Assembly: GCA_003210915.1 (NCBI GenBank)
Contig: QCUA01000002.1
Span: 1-64,000, forward strand
Source: Prochlorococcus sp. AG-676-L21
GTDB lineage: Bacteria > Cyanobacteriota > Cyanobacteriia > PCC-6307 > Cyanobiaceae
DNA: 64,000 bases
Reading direction: 5' to 3'
Shown: piece by piece, positions 51,010 to 61,686 of the stretch
Layout: every line of letters begins with the position of its first letter
Position numbering within the stretch: position 1 is the stretch's first letter
Position numbers and translations under genes: made by a program
Notes under the pieces: generated by a model
The model's database searches: none
What the model was told of the DNA's origin: nothing
What the model saw: only the letters and a program-made list of their open reading frames with translations

Positions 51010-52100
51010 TTAGGATAATTTTGAGATTGATATTCTTTAATAACTGTATTAAGCCAACTCACAACTTTACCAGCAAATATATCTGAAGAAGCATTACTAT
51101 CTACCCATTTTCTACAATTTTTTCGGTCAATCTTATTAATGATCTTCAAGTAATTAAGAAGGCTTTCCTTATCATCAGGTTTTACTAGGTATCCTGTTTT
51201 GCCATGCTTGATTATTTCACTTGGCCCTCCCCTTTTATAAGCCACCACAGGTACTCCACAAGCTAATGCTTCAACCACTACATTTCCATAAGCTTCGTTC
51301 CATTTGGGAGTATTAAGTAAAGCTCTACAAGTTCCAAGTTCACTCTGTAACTTACTTGTTTCTAAAAAGCCCTTCCATTCTAGAATCCCTGGTGAGAATA
51401 ATTTTTCTATTTTTAATGCATATGATTCATCTTGAACAATTCCCCAAACATTAAGTTTTTCTCCAAGAGCATTAGCAACATATGCTGCATCCTCTAAACC
51501 TTTTTCAGGTGCTACTCTTCCTACCCAACCTAAGGGGCCATTTTTACAATCTTGAAATGTATAATTTGCTAAATTAAATCCATTTCCAATAACAATTGGT
51601 TTTTCAATAAAAGGATAATCGGAAGCTTGTATTCTTGAATGAAAAGCAAAATTATTAGGAAAAGTGGAATAAACTTTTGAAATTAAATTACTTATAACAA
51701 AGCTTTCGGAGCCCATACTTATTATATGAGCAATTGGAATGTTAATATTTAGAGTCATCCAAATCGGAAGCCAATCGTAAGAAAAATTCAAAATAACATC
51801 TGCTTTCTTTCCAATATCTATTCCCTTTTCAATCATTCCTGATAAAAGTGAATTATCAGGAATAATTACCGACGAATAATAATCTTGATGTTGCCAACTT
51901 TTTTGCTCTTCTCCTTCTATAAAATGTAGTTTTGCTTTTTTACTGACTTCAAACAATTTAGAATTTTTTGGAGCCACTACTTCTACTGTGTGACCTTTTG
52001 CAATCAAGCCAGTCACTAAAGAATTCAGAGTAAGTTCTACTCCACCACCTTTACCACTTCCTAAGAAACCAATAGGAGTACTAATTAAAACTATATGCAT
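51006..52100 (-). CDS. Group 1 glycosyltransferase
   Basis: GKGGGVELTLNSLVTGLIAKGHTVEVVAP; EAYGNVVVEALACGVPVVAYKRGGPSEII. Confidence 0.92.
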   Translation of the reverse strand: MHIVLISTPIGFLGSGKGGGVELTLNSLVTGLIAKGHTVEVVAPKNSKLFEVSKKAKLHFIEGEEQKSWQHQDYYSSVIIPDNSLLSGMIEKGIDIGKKADVILNFSYDWLPIWMTLNINIPIAHIISMGSESFVISNLISKVYSTFPNNFAFHSRIQASDYPFIEKPIVIGNGFNLANYTFQDCKNGPLGWVGRVAPEKGLEDAAYVANALGEKLNVWGIVQDESYALKIEKLFSPGILEWKGFLETSKLQSELGTCRALLNTPKWNEAYGNVVVEALACGVPVVAYKRGGPSEIIKHGKTGYLVKPDDKESLLNYLKIINKIDRKNCRKWVDSNASSDIFAGKVVSWLNTVIKEYQSQNYPK

Positions 52101-52128
52101 TCTTAAAAACTATTTTTCTATGAACTTA

Positions 52129-53070
52129 CTAAATATTAGTCTTAGTATTTGAAAGTTCCCACAAAGACTTTCTCTGGCTAACAAAGAAAACTGAAATCAG
52201 GACAAAAACCACTCCAATCCATTGAATGATTGATAACCTTTCATTTAGGTAAACACCACCACTAAGGAGTGCAAATATCGGAGTTAAAAATGCAAGAGTA
52301 CTAAATCCTGTTATATCTTTATTATTTGCAAAATAGAAAAATAATCCATATGCTAAAGCCCCTCCAAAGATACTGGCAAATGTCATCAGTCCCCAATCAA
52401 ATATTGACCAATTTGGTATCAATTGAAAATTTGTTTGCAAGCAATGTTTAAGAATAAGAGGGGCACTTCCTAAAACCATATGCCATCCAGTTACTGCAAC
52501 TGGATCACTTTTAGTACATGTAAATCTAATCAAAATTGTTCCTAGCGCCATTGCTAGAGATGCTCCAAGCATCCATAATTCACCTATATTAAATGCGATA
52601 TCACTAATACTCTTATCAGACATTAACCACCAACTCTCCAAAAGTTCTTTTGGTACCCCTAAAAAAATTATTCCACCCAAGCCAAAAAGTAAACCTAGCC
52701 ATCCAATTGGATTAATTAAATTACCAAATATTGCTCTTGCCAAGAGTGCTACCAGTAAGGGTTGCGAATCAATCAAAACAGAACCCAAACCAGCACCTGT
52801 CTTTGAAATCCCATATGTTAAAAATAATTGAAAAAAAGTTGCGTCTACGATTGTAAAAACCAAGAACCATTTCAAATCGCACTTGTAAATTTTTAAATCT
52901 CTTTTTAATAAATATGTTGTAATAAGAACAAGAATCCCGGCTGGTAGAAGTCTTAATGAGGCTACAAACTCAGGTCCAGCACTAGATACTAGAGGAGTCA
53001 TAGCTGCCATTGATGTACCCCAGAGAGCAAAAGGGAGTATCATTAAAAACCAATTTAGGATTGAATTCAT
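52129..53070 (-). CDS. DMT/EamA family transporter
   Basis: 10-TM-like; PFALWGTSMAAMTPLV, LGSVLIDSQPLLVALLA. Confidence 0.9.
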   Translation of the reverse strand: MNSILNWFLMILPFALWGTSMAAMTPLVSSAGPEFVASLRLLPAGILVLITTYLLKRDLKIYKCDLKWFLVFTIVDATFFQLFLTYGISKTGAGLGSVLIDSQPLLVALLARAIFGNLINPIGWLGLLFGLGGIIFLGVPKELLESWWLMSDKSISDIAFNIGELWMLGASLAMALGTILIRFTCTKSDPVAVTGWHMVLGSAPLILKHCLQTNFQLIPNWSIFDWGLMTFASIFGGALAYGLFFYFANNKDITGFSTLAFLTPIFALLSGGVYLNERLSIIQWIGVVFVLISVFFVSQRKSLWELSNTKTNI

Positions 53071-53123
53071 TAGGTCTGCTGATAGTCTTTTTAAAGTAGT
53101 TTTATGATTTGTACCTTAAAAGA

Positions 53124-53933
53124 ATGATTTGGCCTTTTAGACGTAAGTCAAAAAAAAGAATGGCTCGCATAGTAATTGATGAGCCAATCACAAGTTCAAC
53201 AAGAGTTTCTGTCCTAAAAGCTCTAAAACAAATTGAGGATAGAGAATTCCCTGCACTAATACTGAGAATTGATTCGCCAGGAGGTACTGTTGGTGATAGC
53301 CAAGAAATATACTCTGCCATTAAACGATTAAAAGATAAAGGCTGTAAAGTAATCTCTAGTTTTGGAAACATCTCAGCTTCTGGTGGAGTTTACATTGGCG
53401 TAGCTTCAGATAAAATTGTAGCTAACCCTGGAACGATAACGGGTTCAATTGGCGTAATAATTAGAGGGAATAATTTGTCTGAACTTTTGAATAAAATAGG
53501 TATTAAGTTTGAGACAGTAAAAAGTGGGATTTATAAAGATATTCTTTCACCAGATAAACCTTTAAGTGATGAAGGAAGAGATCTCTTACAAGGATTAATC
53601 GATGAAAGTTACAAACAATTTACTGAGGCTGTTGCAGAGGGAAGAAATTTACTCGTTGAAGATGTAAAGAAGTTTGCAGATGGAAGAATATTTACTGGAA
53701 CACAAGCTAAAGATCTGGGATTAGTTGACAAAATTGGAGATGAGTTTGTTGCAAGAGAGCTTGCAGCGGAAATGGTGGAAATTGATCCAAAAATACAACC
53801 TGTAACTTTTGGTAAGAAGAAAAAGAAAATATTAGGGCTGTTACCAGGAAGTAAAATTATCGAGAAAATAATTCAAAGTATATTTTTTGAAGTGAATTCA
53901 TCAAATAAAATTCTTTGGTTATACAAACCTTAA
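53124..53933 (+). CDS. sppA: Signal peptide peptidase SppA
   Basis: LRIDSPGGTVGDSQEIY, NISASGGVYIGVASDKIVANPGTITGSIGVI; start at MIWPF preferred (track 53109). Confidence 0.95.
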   Translation: MIWPFRRKSKKRMARIVIDEPITSSTRVSVLKALKQIEDREFPALILRIDSPGGTVGDSQEIYSAIKRLKDKGCKVISSFGNISASGGVYIGVASDKIVANPGTITGSIGVIIRGNNLSELLNKIGIKFETVKSGIYKDILSPDKPLSDEGRDLLQGLIDESYKQFTEAVAEGRNLLVEDVKKFADGRIFTGTQAKDLGLVDKIGDEFVARELAAEMVEIDPKIQPVTFGKKKKKILGLLPGSKIIEKIIQSIFFEVNSSNKILWLYKP

Positions 53934-53941
53934 ATGCAAGA

Positions 53942-54325
53942 ATGTCTAAGGATCAACTCGATAGTGAATATATCACTGCTATTAGAGGAGCGACAACCTC
54001 TAATGGAAATACTTTCAAAGACATTGAGAACTCAGTAGTAGAACTAATTGATGAATTAATATTGCGAAATAGTTTGGATACAAAAAAGATTTTATCAATA
54101 ACTTTTACTGTCACTAAAGACTTAGACGCATGTTTTCCAGCTTCAATTGCAAGAAAACATTTTGGACTTAACTCAGTTGCATTTTTAGATTGCCAACAAA
54201 TGTATGTCCCTAATGATGTTGATTTCTGTATAAGATTAATGGCTTTAGTCATTTTCCCAAGTAATTCCTCAATTAATCATCCTTACCTCCGTGGAGCCTC
54301 TAATTTAAGGACCGATAGATGTTAA
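53942..54325 (+). CDS. aroH: Chorismate mutase, AroH type
   Basis: AIRGATTSNGNTFKDIENSVVELIDEL, ITFTVTKDLDACFPASIAR; start at MSKDQ (track 53915). Confidence 0.93.
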   Translation: MSKDQLDSEYITAIRGATTSNGNTFKDIENSVVELIDELILRNSLDTKKILSITFTVTKDLDACFPASIARKHFGLNSVAFLDCQQMYVPNDVDFCIRLMALVIFPSNSSINHPYLRGASNLRTDRC

Positions 54326-54391
54326 TCTTGTAAAAAGTTTTTAGGCACTCTAAAAATTGAAAAAACCTGAAATCATTTATCCTAAAAGACA

Positions 54392-54961
54392 ATGAAGCAT
54401 GAAGACAAAAAATTTTTTAATAAATCCAAAATTTTTAAATTCTTATTAATTTCACCATTTTTTATTTCAATTCCATTTTTTAGTAATAATGAAGTTAATG
54501 CAGGAATTGAGTTCCAATGGGATCAAGATTCAGGGTATAGAAGATTAAAATGGTTCCAAAAAGAAGATAAAAGAAGAGCCAGAAATACAATATTTTTCTT
54601 TTTAAGACCCTCTGATAGAAAAGCAGGTCTTCTGAAAATAACTATGAATATACCTAAAACTTTCAAATCAACTCTTAAAGAAGAAAAAATAAGCCTTTGC
54701 AAAGTAAGAATTGGTGGCTTTGATACAAGGACAAAATGTATTGAAGATATACCTGCCGATATTGTAATCGATGAAGATAATACCTCATTAGATATTTTTC
54801 CTTATAGCCCAATCCCTGCTAATAAAAAAAGCTATGCAGTCGTTTTCAAAGTATTTAATCCAAGAAGGTCAGGTTTATATCAATTCCATTCATTTGGTCA
54901 GTATATTGGGGATAATCCCGTTTCAAGTTATTTAGGAAGCTCTACTATAGTGATCGATTAA
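54392..54961 (+). CDS. DUF2808-like exported protein
   Basis: Signal-peptide-like N-terminus; GIEFQWDQDSGYRRLKWFQKED...LRPSDRKAGLLKITMNIPKTF. Confidence 0.7.
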   Translation: MKHEDKKFFNKSKIFKFLLISPFFISIPFFSNNEVNAGIEFQWDQDSGYRRLKWFQKEDKRRARNTIFFFLRPSDRKAGLLKITMNIPKTFKSTLKEEKISLCKVRIGGFDTRTKCIEDIPADIVIDEDNTSLDIFPYSPIPANKKSYAVVFKVFNPRRSGLYQFHSFGQYIGDNPVSSYLGSSTIVID

Positions 54962-54991
54962 ATGATAAATTGTTAAAGAGAATAAAAACAC

Positions 54992-55129
54992 ATGACTAAA
55001 AGAACATTCGGCGGAACATCAAGAAAGAGAAAACGTGTATCGGGTTTTAGAGTAAGAATGCGTTCTCACACAGGAAGAAGAGTTATTAAAAGTAGAAGAA
55101 AAAGAGGTAGAGAAAGAATAGCTGTTTAG
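54992..55129 (+). CDS. rpmH: Ribosomal protein L34, not in ORF track
   Basis: Manual translation [45 protein letters not shown]. Confidence 0.98.
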   Translation: MTKRTFGGTSRKRKRVSGFRVRMRSHTGRRVIKSRRKRGRERIAV

Positions 55130-55144
55130 TATCAATTACATATC

Positions 55145-55531
55145 ATGGCATTGCCCAAAGCTATGCGTTTAAAAGGTCACAGACCTTTTGATTATATTCA
55201 TAAAAATTCTGTGAAATATTATGGGAAATTAATGACTTTTAAAATAGCAAGATCAAATCCAAAAATTCTCCTCTCCCATAAAAATATTCATAGTTTAAAT
55301 AACTTTAAAATTGCTATTTCTATAAGTAAGAAAGTATCAAAAAAAGCAGTGGTACGAAATAAAATTAGGAGAATATTACAGGATTATTTATTAAAGAATT
55401 TCAGACAAGAAAATAACCACAAACCTTATTGGTTACTTGTTAACCTTAAAACTAGTAATTCCCACAATAATAAAATTGAACTATTAAAGGAATTTCAACA
55501 TCTAATTTTTAAGTCAGGTTTATTTAAATGA
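55145..55531 (+). CDS. rnpA: Ribonuclease P protein component
   Basis: IAISISKKVSKKAVVRNKIRRIL. Confidence 0.95.
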   Translation: MALPKAMRLKGHRPFDYIHKNSVKYYGKLMTFKIARSNPKILLSHKNIHSLNNFKIAISISKKVSKKAVVRNKIRRILQDYLLKNFRQENNHKPYWLLVNLKTSNSHNNKIELLKEFQHLIFKSGLFK

Positions 55532-55941
55532 TTAACATTAATGAAGAATCCTTTTATGAGGGTGGTCCAGCAAAAAGTGACTTAATAATCAATTTATTTG
55601 CCGGTTTAACTCTTCTTGGTCTTCCGTTTACTTTTGCAGCGATAGTAAGGGCCTTATGGTTAAGATACAAAATTACCAACAAAAGAATAACTATTGATGG
55701 AGGCTGGTTTGGCAAAAATAAAACTCAAGTTTCTTTAAGTAATATTGAGGAGATAAGATCTATCCCTAGAGGTCTCGGATCTTATGGAGATATGGTATTA
55801 ATACTTAACGATGGGTCCAAGGTTGAGATGAAATCTTTACCTTTATTCAGAGAAAAACAAAATTTTATTGAGGAAAATATGGTTAAAAGATCACAAACAT
55901 TAAATTTCAATGATGTTGAGGGTTTTGCTACTAAATCTTGA
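55528..55941 (+). CDS. PH-domain membrane protein
   Basis: TM then YKITNKRITIDGGWFGKNKTQVSLSNIEEIRSI. Confidence 0.8.
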   Translation: MININEESFYEGGPAKSDLIINLFAGLTLLGLPFTFAAIVRALWLRYKITNKRITIDGGWFGKNKTQVSLSNIEEIRSIPRGLGSYGDMVLILNDGSKVEMKSLPLFREKQNFIEENMVKRSQTLNFNDVEGFATKS

Positions 55942-56013
55942 TGAAATTAATTACAAATGTGTTTTTATCCTGTAAAATAAAGTGTCAAATAAAATAAAAC
56001 TTCTTTTAATATC

Positions 56014-57153
56014 GTGATCGGGTTCATTTCAGAAAAATTATTAATCCCGATTCTAGATTTTTTCTACGGTTTAGTCCCTAGTTACGGCTTAGCAATAGTT
56101 GCACTTACAGTCGTAATTAGAATCGCACTCTTCCCCCTAAGCGCGGGATCTATTAGAAGTGCTAGAAGGATGAAGATAGCTCAACCTGTGATGCAAAAAA
56201 GGCAAGCAGAAATAAAATCTAAATTTTCAAGTGATCCAAAGAAACAGCAAGAAGAATTAGGAAAGTTAATGAATGAATTTGGTAGCCCACTAGCAGGATG
56301 TCTACCTTTAATAGTTCAGATGCCTGTTTTATTTGCATTATTTGCGACTTTAAGAGGTTCACCCTTTGCAGATGTCCCTTACAATATTAATTTAAAAGTT
56401 CTTCCCCAAGATCAAATTGCCGCTATTGATCCAAAGCCCTATAAGTCTCCAAGACATTCAATCTTTGTAACAGAAAAATCCCACTTCCCTGTTATAGCTA
56501 CGTTACCTAATGGTACAAAATTAGGATCTGAAGAATCAGTAAAGATAAACTTGCAGACAACTAATGGCAATAATTATTCGGAAGTACTTTCAAAATATGA
56601 TAACGGTTCAAAATTTCTTCCAACTTGGACAGTTTCAAAAGGTTCAGAAAATATTAAAGTTTCACAAGATGGTTTAGTTACAGCAATCAAACCAGGAGAC
56701 GCAACAATTGAAGCTAAAATACCTGGACTAGCTGCAAAAAGTGGCTTTTTGTTTATTAAAGCACTTGGACAGGTTGGATTTTATGTAGATGGTTCAATCA
56801 ACTGGGATATCGCTACATTAGTTGGAGCTTTCGGTTTAACCTTAATTCTCTCTCAGGTTTTATCTAGTCAAGGGATGCCTTCAAACGCACAACAATCTAC
56901 TGCTAATAAAATTACTCCAGTAATGATTACAGGTATGTTTTTGTTTTTTCCTTTACCTGCTGGAGTATTACTTTATATGGTTGTAGCGAATATTTTCCAA
57001 GCGTTTCAGACTTTTCTTCTAAATAAAGAAGCTCTTCCAGCAAACTTACAAAAAATTCTTGATGAGCAATTAACAGGTAAAAATAAAGTAATGACTTCTA
57101 CTGTCAACGTTTCAGATAAAAGATTACCATTCGAACCTAATAACAAAAAATAG
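56014..57153 (+). CDS. yidC: Membrane protein insertase YidC (GTG start)
   Basis: [60 protein letters not shown]. Confidence 0.96.
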   Translation: MIGFISEKLLIPILDFFYGLVPSYGLAIVALTVVIRIALFPLSAGSIRSARRMKIAQPVMQKRQAEIKSKFSSDPKKQQEELGKLMNEFGSPLAGCLPLIVQMPVLFALFATLRGSPFADVPYNINLKVLPQDQIAAIDPKPYKSPRHSIFVTEKSHFPVIATLPNGTKLGSEESVKINLQTTNGNNYSEVLSKYDNGSKFLPTWTVSKGSENIKVSQDGLVTAIKPGDATIEAKIPGLAAKSGFLFIKALGQVGFYVDGSINWDIATLVGAFGLTLILSQVLSSQGMPSNAQQSTANKITPVMITGMFLFFPLPAGVLLYMVVANIFQAFQTFLLNKEALPANLQKILDEQLTGKNKVMTSTVNVSDKRLPFEPNNKK

Positions 57154-57171
57154 ATATTTTAGTTATAAATA

Positions 57172-58638
57172 ATGGATTCTTGGAGGAGAAATTTCGAATT
57201 ACTTATAAAATCCAGAACACCTTTAATTTGGATAAGAACCAAAGAAGAAGAAAGATTATATAAAGTTGTAGATCAATCATGTAAAAAATTAAATGTCAAG
57301 AGATTCGTATCCTGGGATTGTGTTAATGGAATCAAAGGATTACTCAGTGAAAATGGCAAATTCCCAAACAATCCGCTAGGAGTTCTTAATTGGATAAAGG
57401 GACAAACATCTGAATTACCAACGATTTTATTGGTAAGAGACTTTCATAAGTTTTATGATGACCCCTCTATCAGTAGAACAATCAAAGAATTATCATCTTC
57501 ACTTAGAGAAACAAACAATAACCTAATACTTAGTTCTCATATATTGCCATCATCTGAAGAACTTGATGATTTAATTACAATAATCAACTTACCTTTACCT
57601 GATGTAAGTGAATTGACAGCTCTTATAAAAAAAATTGCTGTTAATTCTGATTCTGATTTAAGTGACCAAGATTTAAACGAACTTGCAATAGCTTCAAGTG
57701 GATTAAGCGAAACAAAAGTTAAGCAAGTAACAGCAAAAGCTTTAACTCAAAGAGGGAAAATAAGTAAATATGACCTTAAAGATATTCTTGAAGAGAAAAA
57801 ACAAGTTATTGCTAGAAGTGAAATATTAGAATTTTGTGAAAGCAAATCAAGTCAAAATGATATTGGAGGATTGAAATTATTAAAAACTTGGCTTAAGCAA
57901 AGATATAGAGCTTTTTCAAATGAAGCCAAAGAATACGGATTGCCAATTCCTAAAGGAGTCTTACTAGTTGGCCCTCAAGGGACCGGGAAATCATTAACTG
58001 CTAAATCTATTTCTCAAAGTTGGTCAATGCCTCTTCTCAGGTTAGATGTTGGAAGATTATTTTCAAGTCTAGTAGGATCAAGCGAAGCAAGAACAAGAGA
58101 GACCATTTCTAGAGCAGAAGCCATGTCACCATGTATCCTATGGATTGATGAAATTGATAAGGGATTTGGTGGTGATGCAAGAAGTGATGGAGGAACAAGT
58201 CAAAGGGTTTTAGCAAGTTTACTGACCTGGATGGCTGAAAAAGAAACGGCTGTATTTGTAATTGCCACAGCTAATGCTATAGATAAGCTCCCAGCGGAAT
58301 TATTAAGAAAAGGAAGATTTGATGAAATATTTTTTCTTGATTTACCTAATTCTGATGAAAGATTAAGCATCCTCGATTTACATCTAAAAAAGAGGAGACC
58401 TAGTTATAAGTTTCCACTTTCAACAATAATTGATCGTACAGATGGATATTCTGGAGCAGAACTTGAACAAGCAGTAATTGAAGGTATGCACTTTTCATTC
58501 GCTGAAAAAAGAGAATTAATGGAAAAAGATTTAATCAAAGCCGTATCTGAATTAGTTCCATTATCTCGTACAGCTAAAGAACAAATTGATTTCTTAAAAG
58601 AATGGTCTTCCACAGGCCGAGCTCGTTCTGCCTCTTAG
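57172..58638 (+). CDS. ycf46: AAA ATPase, Ycf46-like
   Basis: GVLLVGPQGTGKSLTAKSI, ILWIDEIDKGFGG. Confidence 0.92.
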   Translation: MDSWRRNFELLIKSRTPLIWIRTKEEERLYKVVDQSCKKLNVKRFVSWDCVNGIKGLLSENGKFPNNPLGVLNWIKGQTSELPTILLVRDFHKFYDDPSISRTIKELSSSLRETNNNLILSSHILPSSEELDDLITIINLPLPDVSELTALIKKIAVNSDSDLSDQDLNELAIASSGLSETKVKQVTAKALTQRGKISKYDLKDILEEKKQVIARSEILEFCESKSSQNDIGGLKLLKTWLKQRYRAFSNEAKEYGLPIPKGVLLVGPQGTGKSLTAKSISQSWSMPLLRLDVGRLFSSLVGSSEARTRETISRAEAMSPCILWIDEIDKGFGGDARSDGGTSQRVLASLLTWMAEKETAVFVIATANAIDKLPAELLRKGRFDEIFFLDLPNSDERLSILDLHLKKRRPSYKFPLSTIIDRTDGYSGAELEQAVIEGMHFSFAEKRELMEKDLIKAVSELVPLSRTAKEQIDFLKEWSSTGRARSAS

Positions 58639-58763
58639 TTTATTTTTGATTAAAAAAATATAAATCAAGCTAGTAATCCCTATATTTAATTAAATTTTCA
58701 TCAAAAAGCTCTGATAATGATTTGAGATAAACTATCTTAATAAAATATAAAAAATTAAAAAGA

Positions 58764-60041
58764 GTGTTAGATCAAAAATTAATAAGAGAAAATCCAACAT
58801 TTGTGGAAGATAATCTATCCTCAAGAGGAAAAATTTATAATATACCTTTCATACATAAACTTAGTGTAGAGAGAAAAGAGATTGACATCGAGATATCAAG
58901 TCTGCAATCAGAAAGTAAAAAATTAAGCAAAATAATTGGCCAAGAAATAAGAAATTCTAATAATAGCAATTCTCAAGAACTTAATGCATTAAAAGATAAG
59001 GGCAATAAATACAGAATGAAAGTTTCAGAATTTGAAGAAAAAAAAAGAATACTAGACAAAAAACTTCAAGATGAAATATCAAAATTACCCAATTTCCCAA
59101 GTAAAGATACACCTCTTGGAGAAAATGAAAATAACAATATTCAAATTAAAGATTGGGGAGATCCTCTAAAAAAAGATAATCTCAAAGCTCACTGGGAGAT
59201 AGGTGAAAATTTAAATCTATTTGATTTCGTAAAATCAACCAAAATCTCAAAAAGTCGTTTTATTACTCTTAAAGGCAATGGAGCGAGGTTGGAGAGGGCT
59301 CTAATTAATTTCATGCTAGATGTACATTCAAATAACGGGTACTTAGAATTAATGCCTCCAGCATTAGTTAATTCCGAAAGTCTTCAAGGATCTGGCCAGC
59401 TTCCAAAATTTTCCAATGAAAGTTTCAAGTGCGCTAATGATGATTTATGGCTATCTCCAACAGCAGAAGTTCCTCTGACTGCTTTTCATAAAAATGAGAT
59501 TATCGATCCAAAATTCTTGCCTTTAAAGTATGTTGCATATAGCCCTTGTTTTAGAAGAGAAGCTGGGAGTTATGGAAGGGATACAAAAGGTTTAATAAGA
59601 CTTCATCAATTTAATAAAGTTGAATTATATTGGTTTTGTGATCCAAATAAATCATTAGAGGCTCATAAAGAGATAACGGCAGATGCAGAAAGTATTTTAA
59701 AGAAACTCAATTTACCTTACAGATTAGTAGATATTTGTACTGGAGATTTAGGCTTTTCTTCTAGCAGAACTTTTGATCTTGAGGTTTGGTTACCTAGCAG
59801 TAAATGTTACAGAGAAATATCTAGTTGCAGTAATTGTCTAGACTTTCAGGCACGTAGATCATCAATAAGAACAAAAATTGATAAGAAAACTTCATATATC
59901 CACACTTTAAATGGAAGTGGTTTAGCTATTGGAAGAACAATGGCAGCAATTCTTGAAAACGGCCAACAATCTGATGGTAGTGTAAAAATTCCGGATGTTT
60001 TAGTTCCATACTTTGGATCATCTTTCATCAAAACCGCCTAA
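58764..60041 (+). CDS. serS: Seryl-tRNA synthetase
   Basis: [55 protein letters not shown]. Confidence 0.98.
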   Translation: MLDQKLIRENPTFVEDNLSSRGKIYNIPFIHKLSVERKEIDIEISSLQSESKKLSKIIGQEIRNSNNSNSQELNALKDKGNKYRMKVSEFEEKKRILDKKLQDEISKLPNFPSKDTPLGENENNNIQIKDWGDPLKKDNLKAHWEIGENLNLFDFVKSTKISKSRFITLKGNGARLERALINFMLDVHSNNGYLELMPPALVNSESLQGSGQLPKFSNESFKCANDDLWLSPTAEVPLTAFHKNEIIDPKFLPLKYVAYSPCFRREAGSYGRDTKGLIRLHQFNKVELYWFCDPNKSLEAHKEITADAESILKKLNLPYRLVDICTGDLGFSSSRTFDLEVWLPSSKCYREISSCSNCLDFQARRSSIRTKIDKKTSYIHTLNGSGLAIGRTMAAILENGQQSDGSVKIPDVLVPYFGSSFIKTA

Positions 60042-60050
60042 TATAAAATA

Positions 60051-61130
60051 ATGAATGTTTTAACCTCAATAACTGTCCTAGGATTTCTCATTTTCTTTCA
60101 TGAAATGGGACATTTTCTTGCGGCAATATTTCAAGGAATATACGTTGATGGTTTTTCAATTGGATTTGGGCCCTCAATAATACAAAAAAAATATAGGGGT
60201 ATTACTTACTCATTTAGAGCCTTTCCTTTGGGAGGATTTGTTTCCTTCCCTGACGAAGAAATCAATAAAATTGATCCTAAAGATCCAAACCTTCTGAAAA
60301 ATAGGCCAATATTTCAAAGAGTAATTGTTATATCTGCTGGAGTATTTGCTAACTTAATACTTGCTTATACAATTTTAATACTAAACGTAACTACCGTTGG
60401 TATACCCTTTGATCCAGAACCAGGGATTTTAGTTTTAGCAACTCAACCTGAAAAAGCTGCTTTTAAAGCCGGTTTAGAAGCCGGGGATAAAATATTAAAA
60501 ATAGATGGCAATGTTTTAGGTGTAGGGGATCAAGCAGTATCCTCTCTGGTGAAGAAAATTCAAAGTTCCTCAGAAGAATTAATATCAATTGAAATTGAAA
60601 GAGAGAACTCTTATCAAAAATTAAATTTAATTCCTCAAAACATAGATGGGAAAGGAACAATAGGAGCCCAGCTACAACCAAATATTAAAAAAGAAACAAA
60701 AAAAACAAAAAATATTAATGAACTTTTTCAATACACAAATAAGGAGTTTTCATCCCTCTTAATAAAAACAATCCAAGGTTATAAAGGACTAATTACAAAT
60801 TTTTCATCAACAGCTCAACAATTAAGTGGGCCTGTAAAAATTGTTGAAATTGGAGCTCAGTTATCTGAACAAGGTGGTACTGGGATATTATTATTTGCTG
60901 CCTTGATCTCTATAAATTTAGCTGTTTTGAATTCTCTTCCTTTACCACTTCTTGATGGAGGTCAGCTTGTTTTTACTCTTATTGAAGGATTAAGAGGTAA
61001 GCCCGTTCCAGTTAAAATACAAATAGCTGTAACCCAATCAAGCTTTTTTCTTTTAGTAGGACTAAGCGTTTTATTAATAATTAGGGATACAAGTCAATTA
61101 TTAATAGTTCAAAGATTGATTAATCAATAA
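60051..61130 (+). CDS. rseP: RseP/M50 site-2 metalloprotease
   Basis: FFHEMGHFLAA, PDZ domain, LPLPLLDGGQL. Confidence 0.95.
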   Translation: MNVLTSITVLGFLIFFHEMGHFLAAIFQGIYVDGFSIGFGPSIIQKKYRGITYSFRAFPLGGFVSFPDEEINKIDPKDPNLLKNRPIFQRVIVISAGVFANLILAYTILILNVTTVGIPFDPEPGILVLATQPEKAAFKAGLEAGDKILKIDGNVLGVGDQAVSSLVKKIQSSSEELISIEIERENSYQKLNLIPQNIDGKGTIGAQLQPNIKKETKKTKNINELFQYTNKEFSSLLIKTIQGYKGLITNFSSTAQQLSGPVKIVEIGAQLSEQGGTGILLFAALISINLAVLNSLPLPLLDGGQLVFTLIEGLRGKPVPVKIQIAVTQSSFFLLVGLSVLLIIRDTSQLLIVQRLINQ

Positions 61131-61192
61131 TTAATTTTTAAATTTGATAGTTTAACTGTTAAGATGATTAATAACTTGTATAGACATTTTTA

Positions 61193-61495
61193 ATGGCAAA
61201 AAAATCAATGATTGCTAGGGAAGTAAAACGTAAGAAACTAGTAAAAAAATATGCCGTCAAGAGAAAATCATTATTAGACGAATTTAATGCGGCTAAAGAT
61301 CCTATGGAAAGATTAGAAATACATAGAAAGATTCAAGGGCTTCCAAGGAACTCAGCTCCAACAAGAGTTAGAAATAGATGTTGGGCTACCGGTAAACCAA
61401 GAGGTGTTTATAGAGATTTTGGATTATGCAGGAATCAATTAAGGTTACGAGCTCATAATGGTGAATTACCCGGAGTAGTAAAATCTAGCTGGTAA
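61193..61495 (+). CDS. rpsN: Ribosomal protein S14
   Basis: [17 protein letters not shown]...[25 protein letters not shown]. Confidence 0.98.
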   Translation: MAKKSMIAREVKRKKLVKKYAVKRKSLLDEFNAAKDPMERLEIHRKIQGLPRNSAPTRVRNRCWATGKPRGVYRDFGLCRNQLRLRAHNGELPGVVKSSW

Positions 61496-61686
61496 TTAAA
61501 TAAATTTCATAGATCTTAAGAAATTTATTAATTCTAATTTTTCAGCGAGAATCTAGTAATTACAAGATCTTAAAGTAATCATCAATACTATTTTAAGATT
61601 TAATTTGAAACCTTATTTAAATATTTTTCTCAATATGTACCTATTAGATGTAAGAATAAATTATGTATAGAATTATAATTTAAAAA

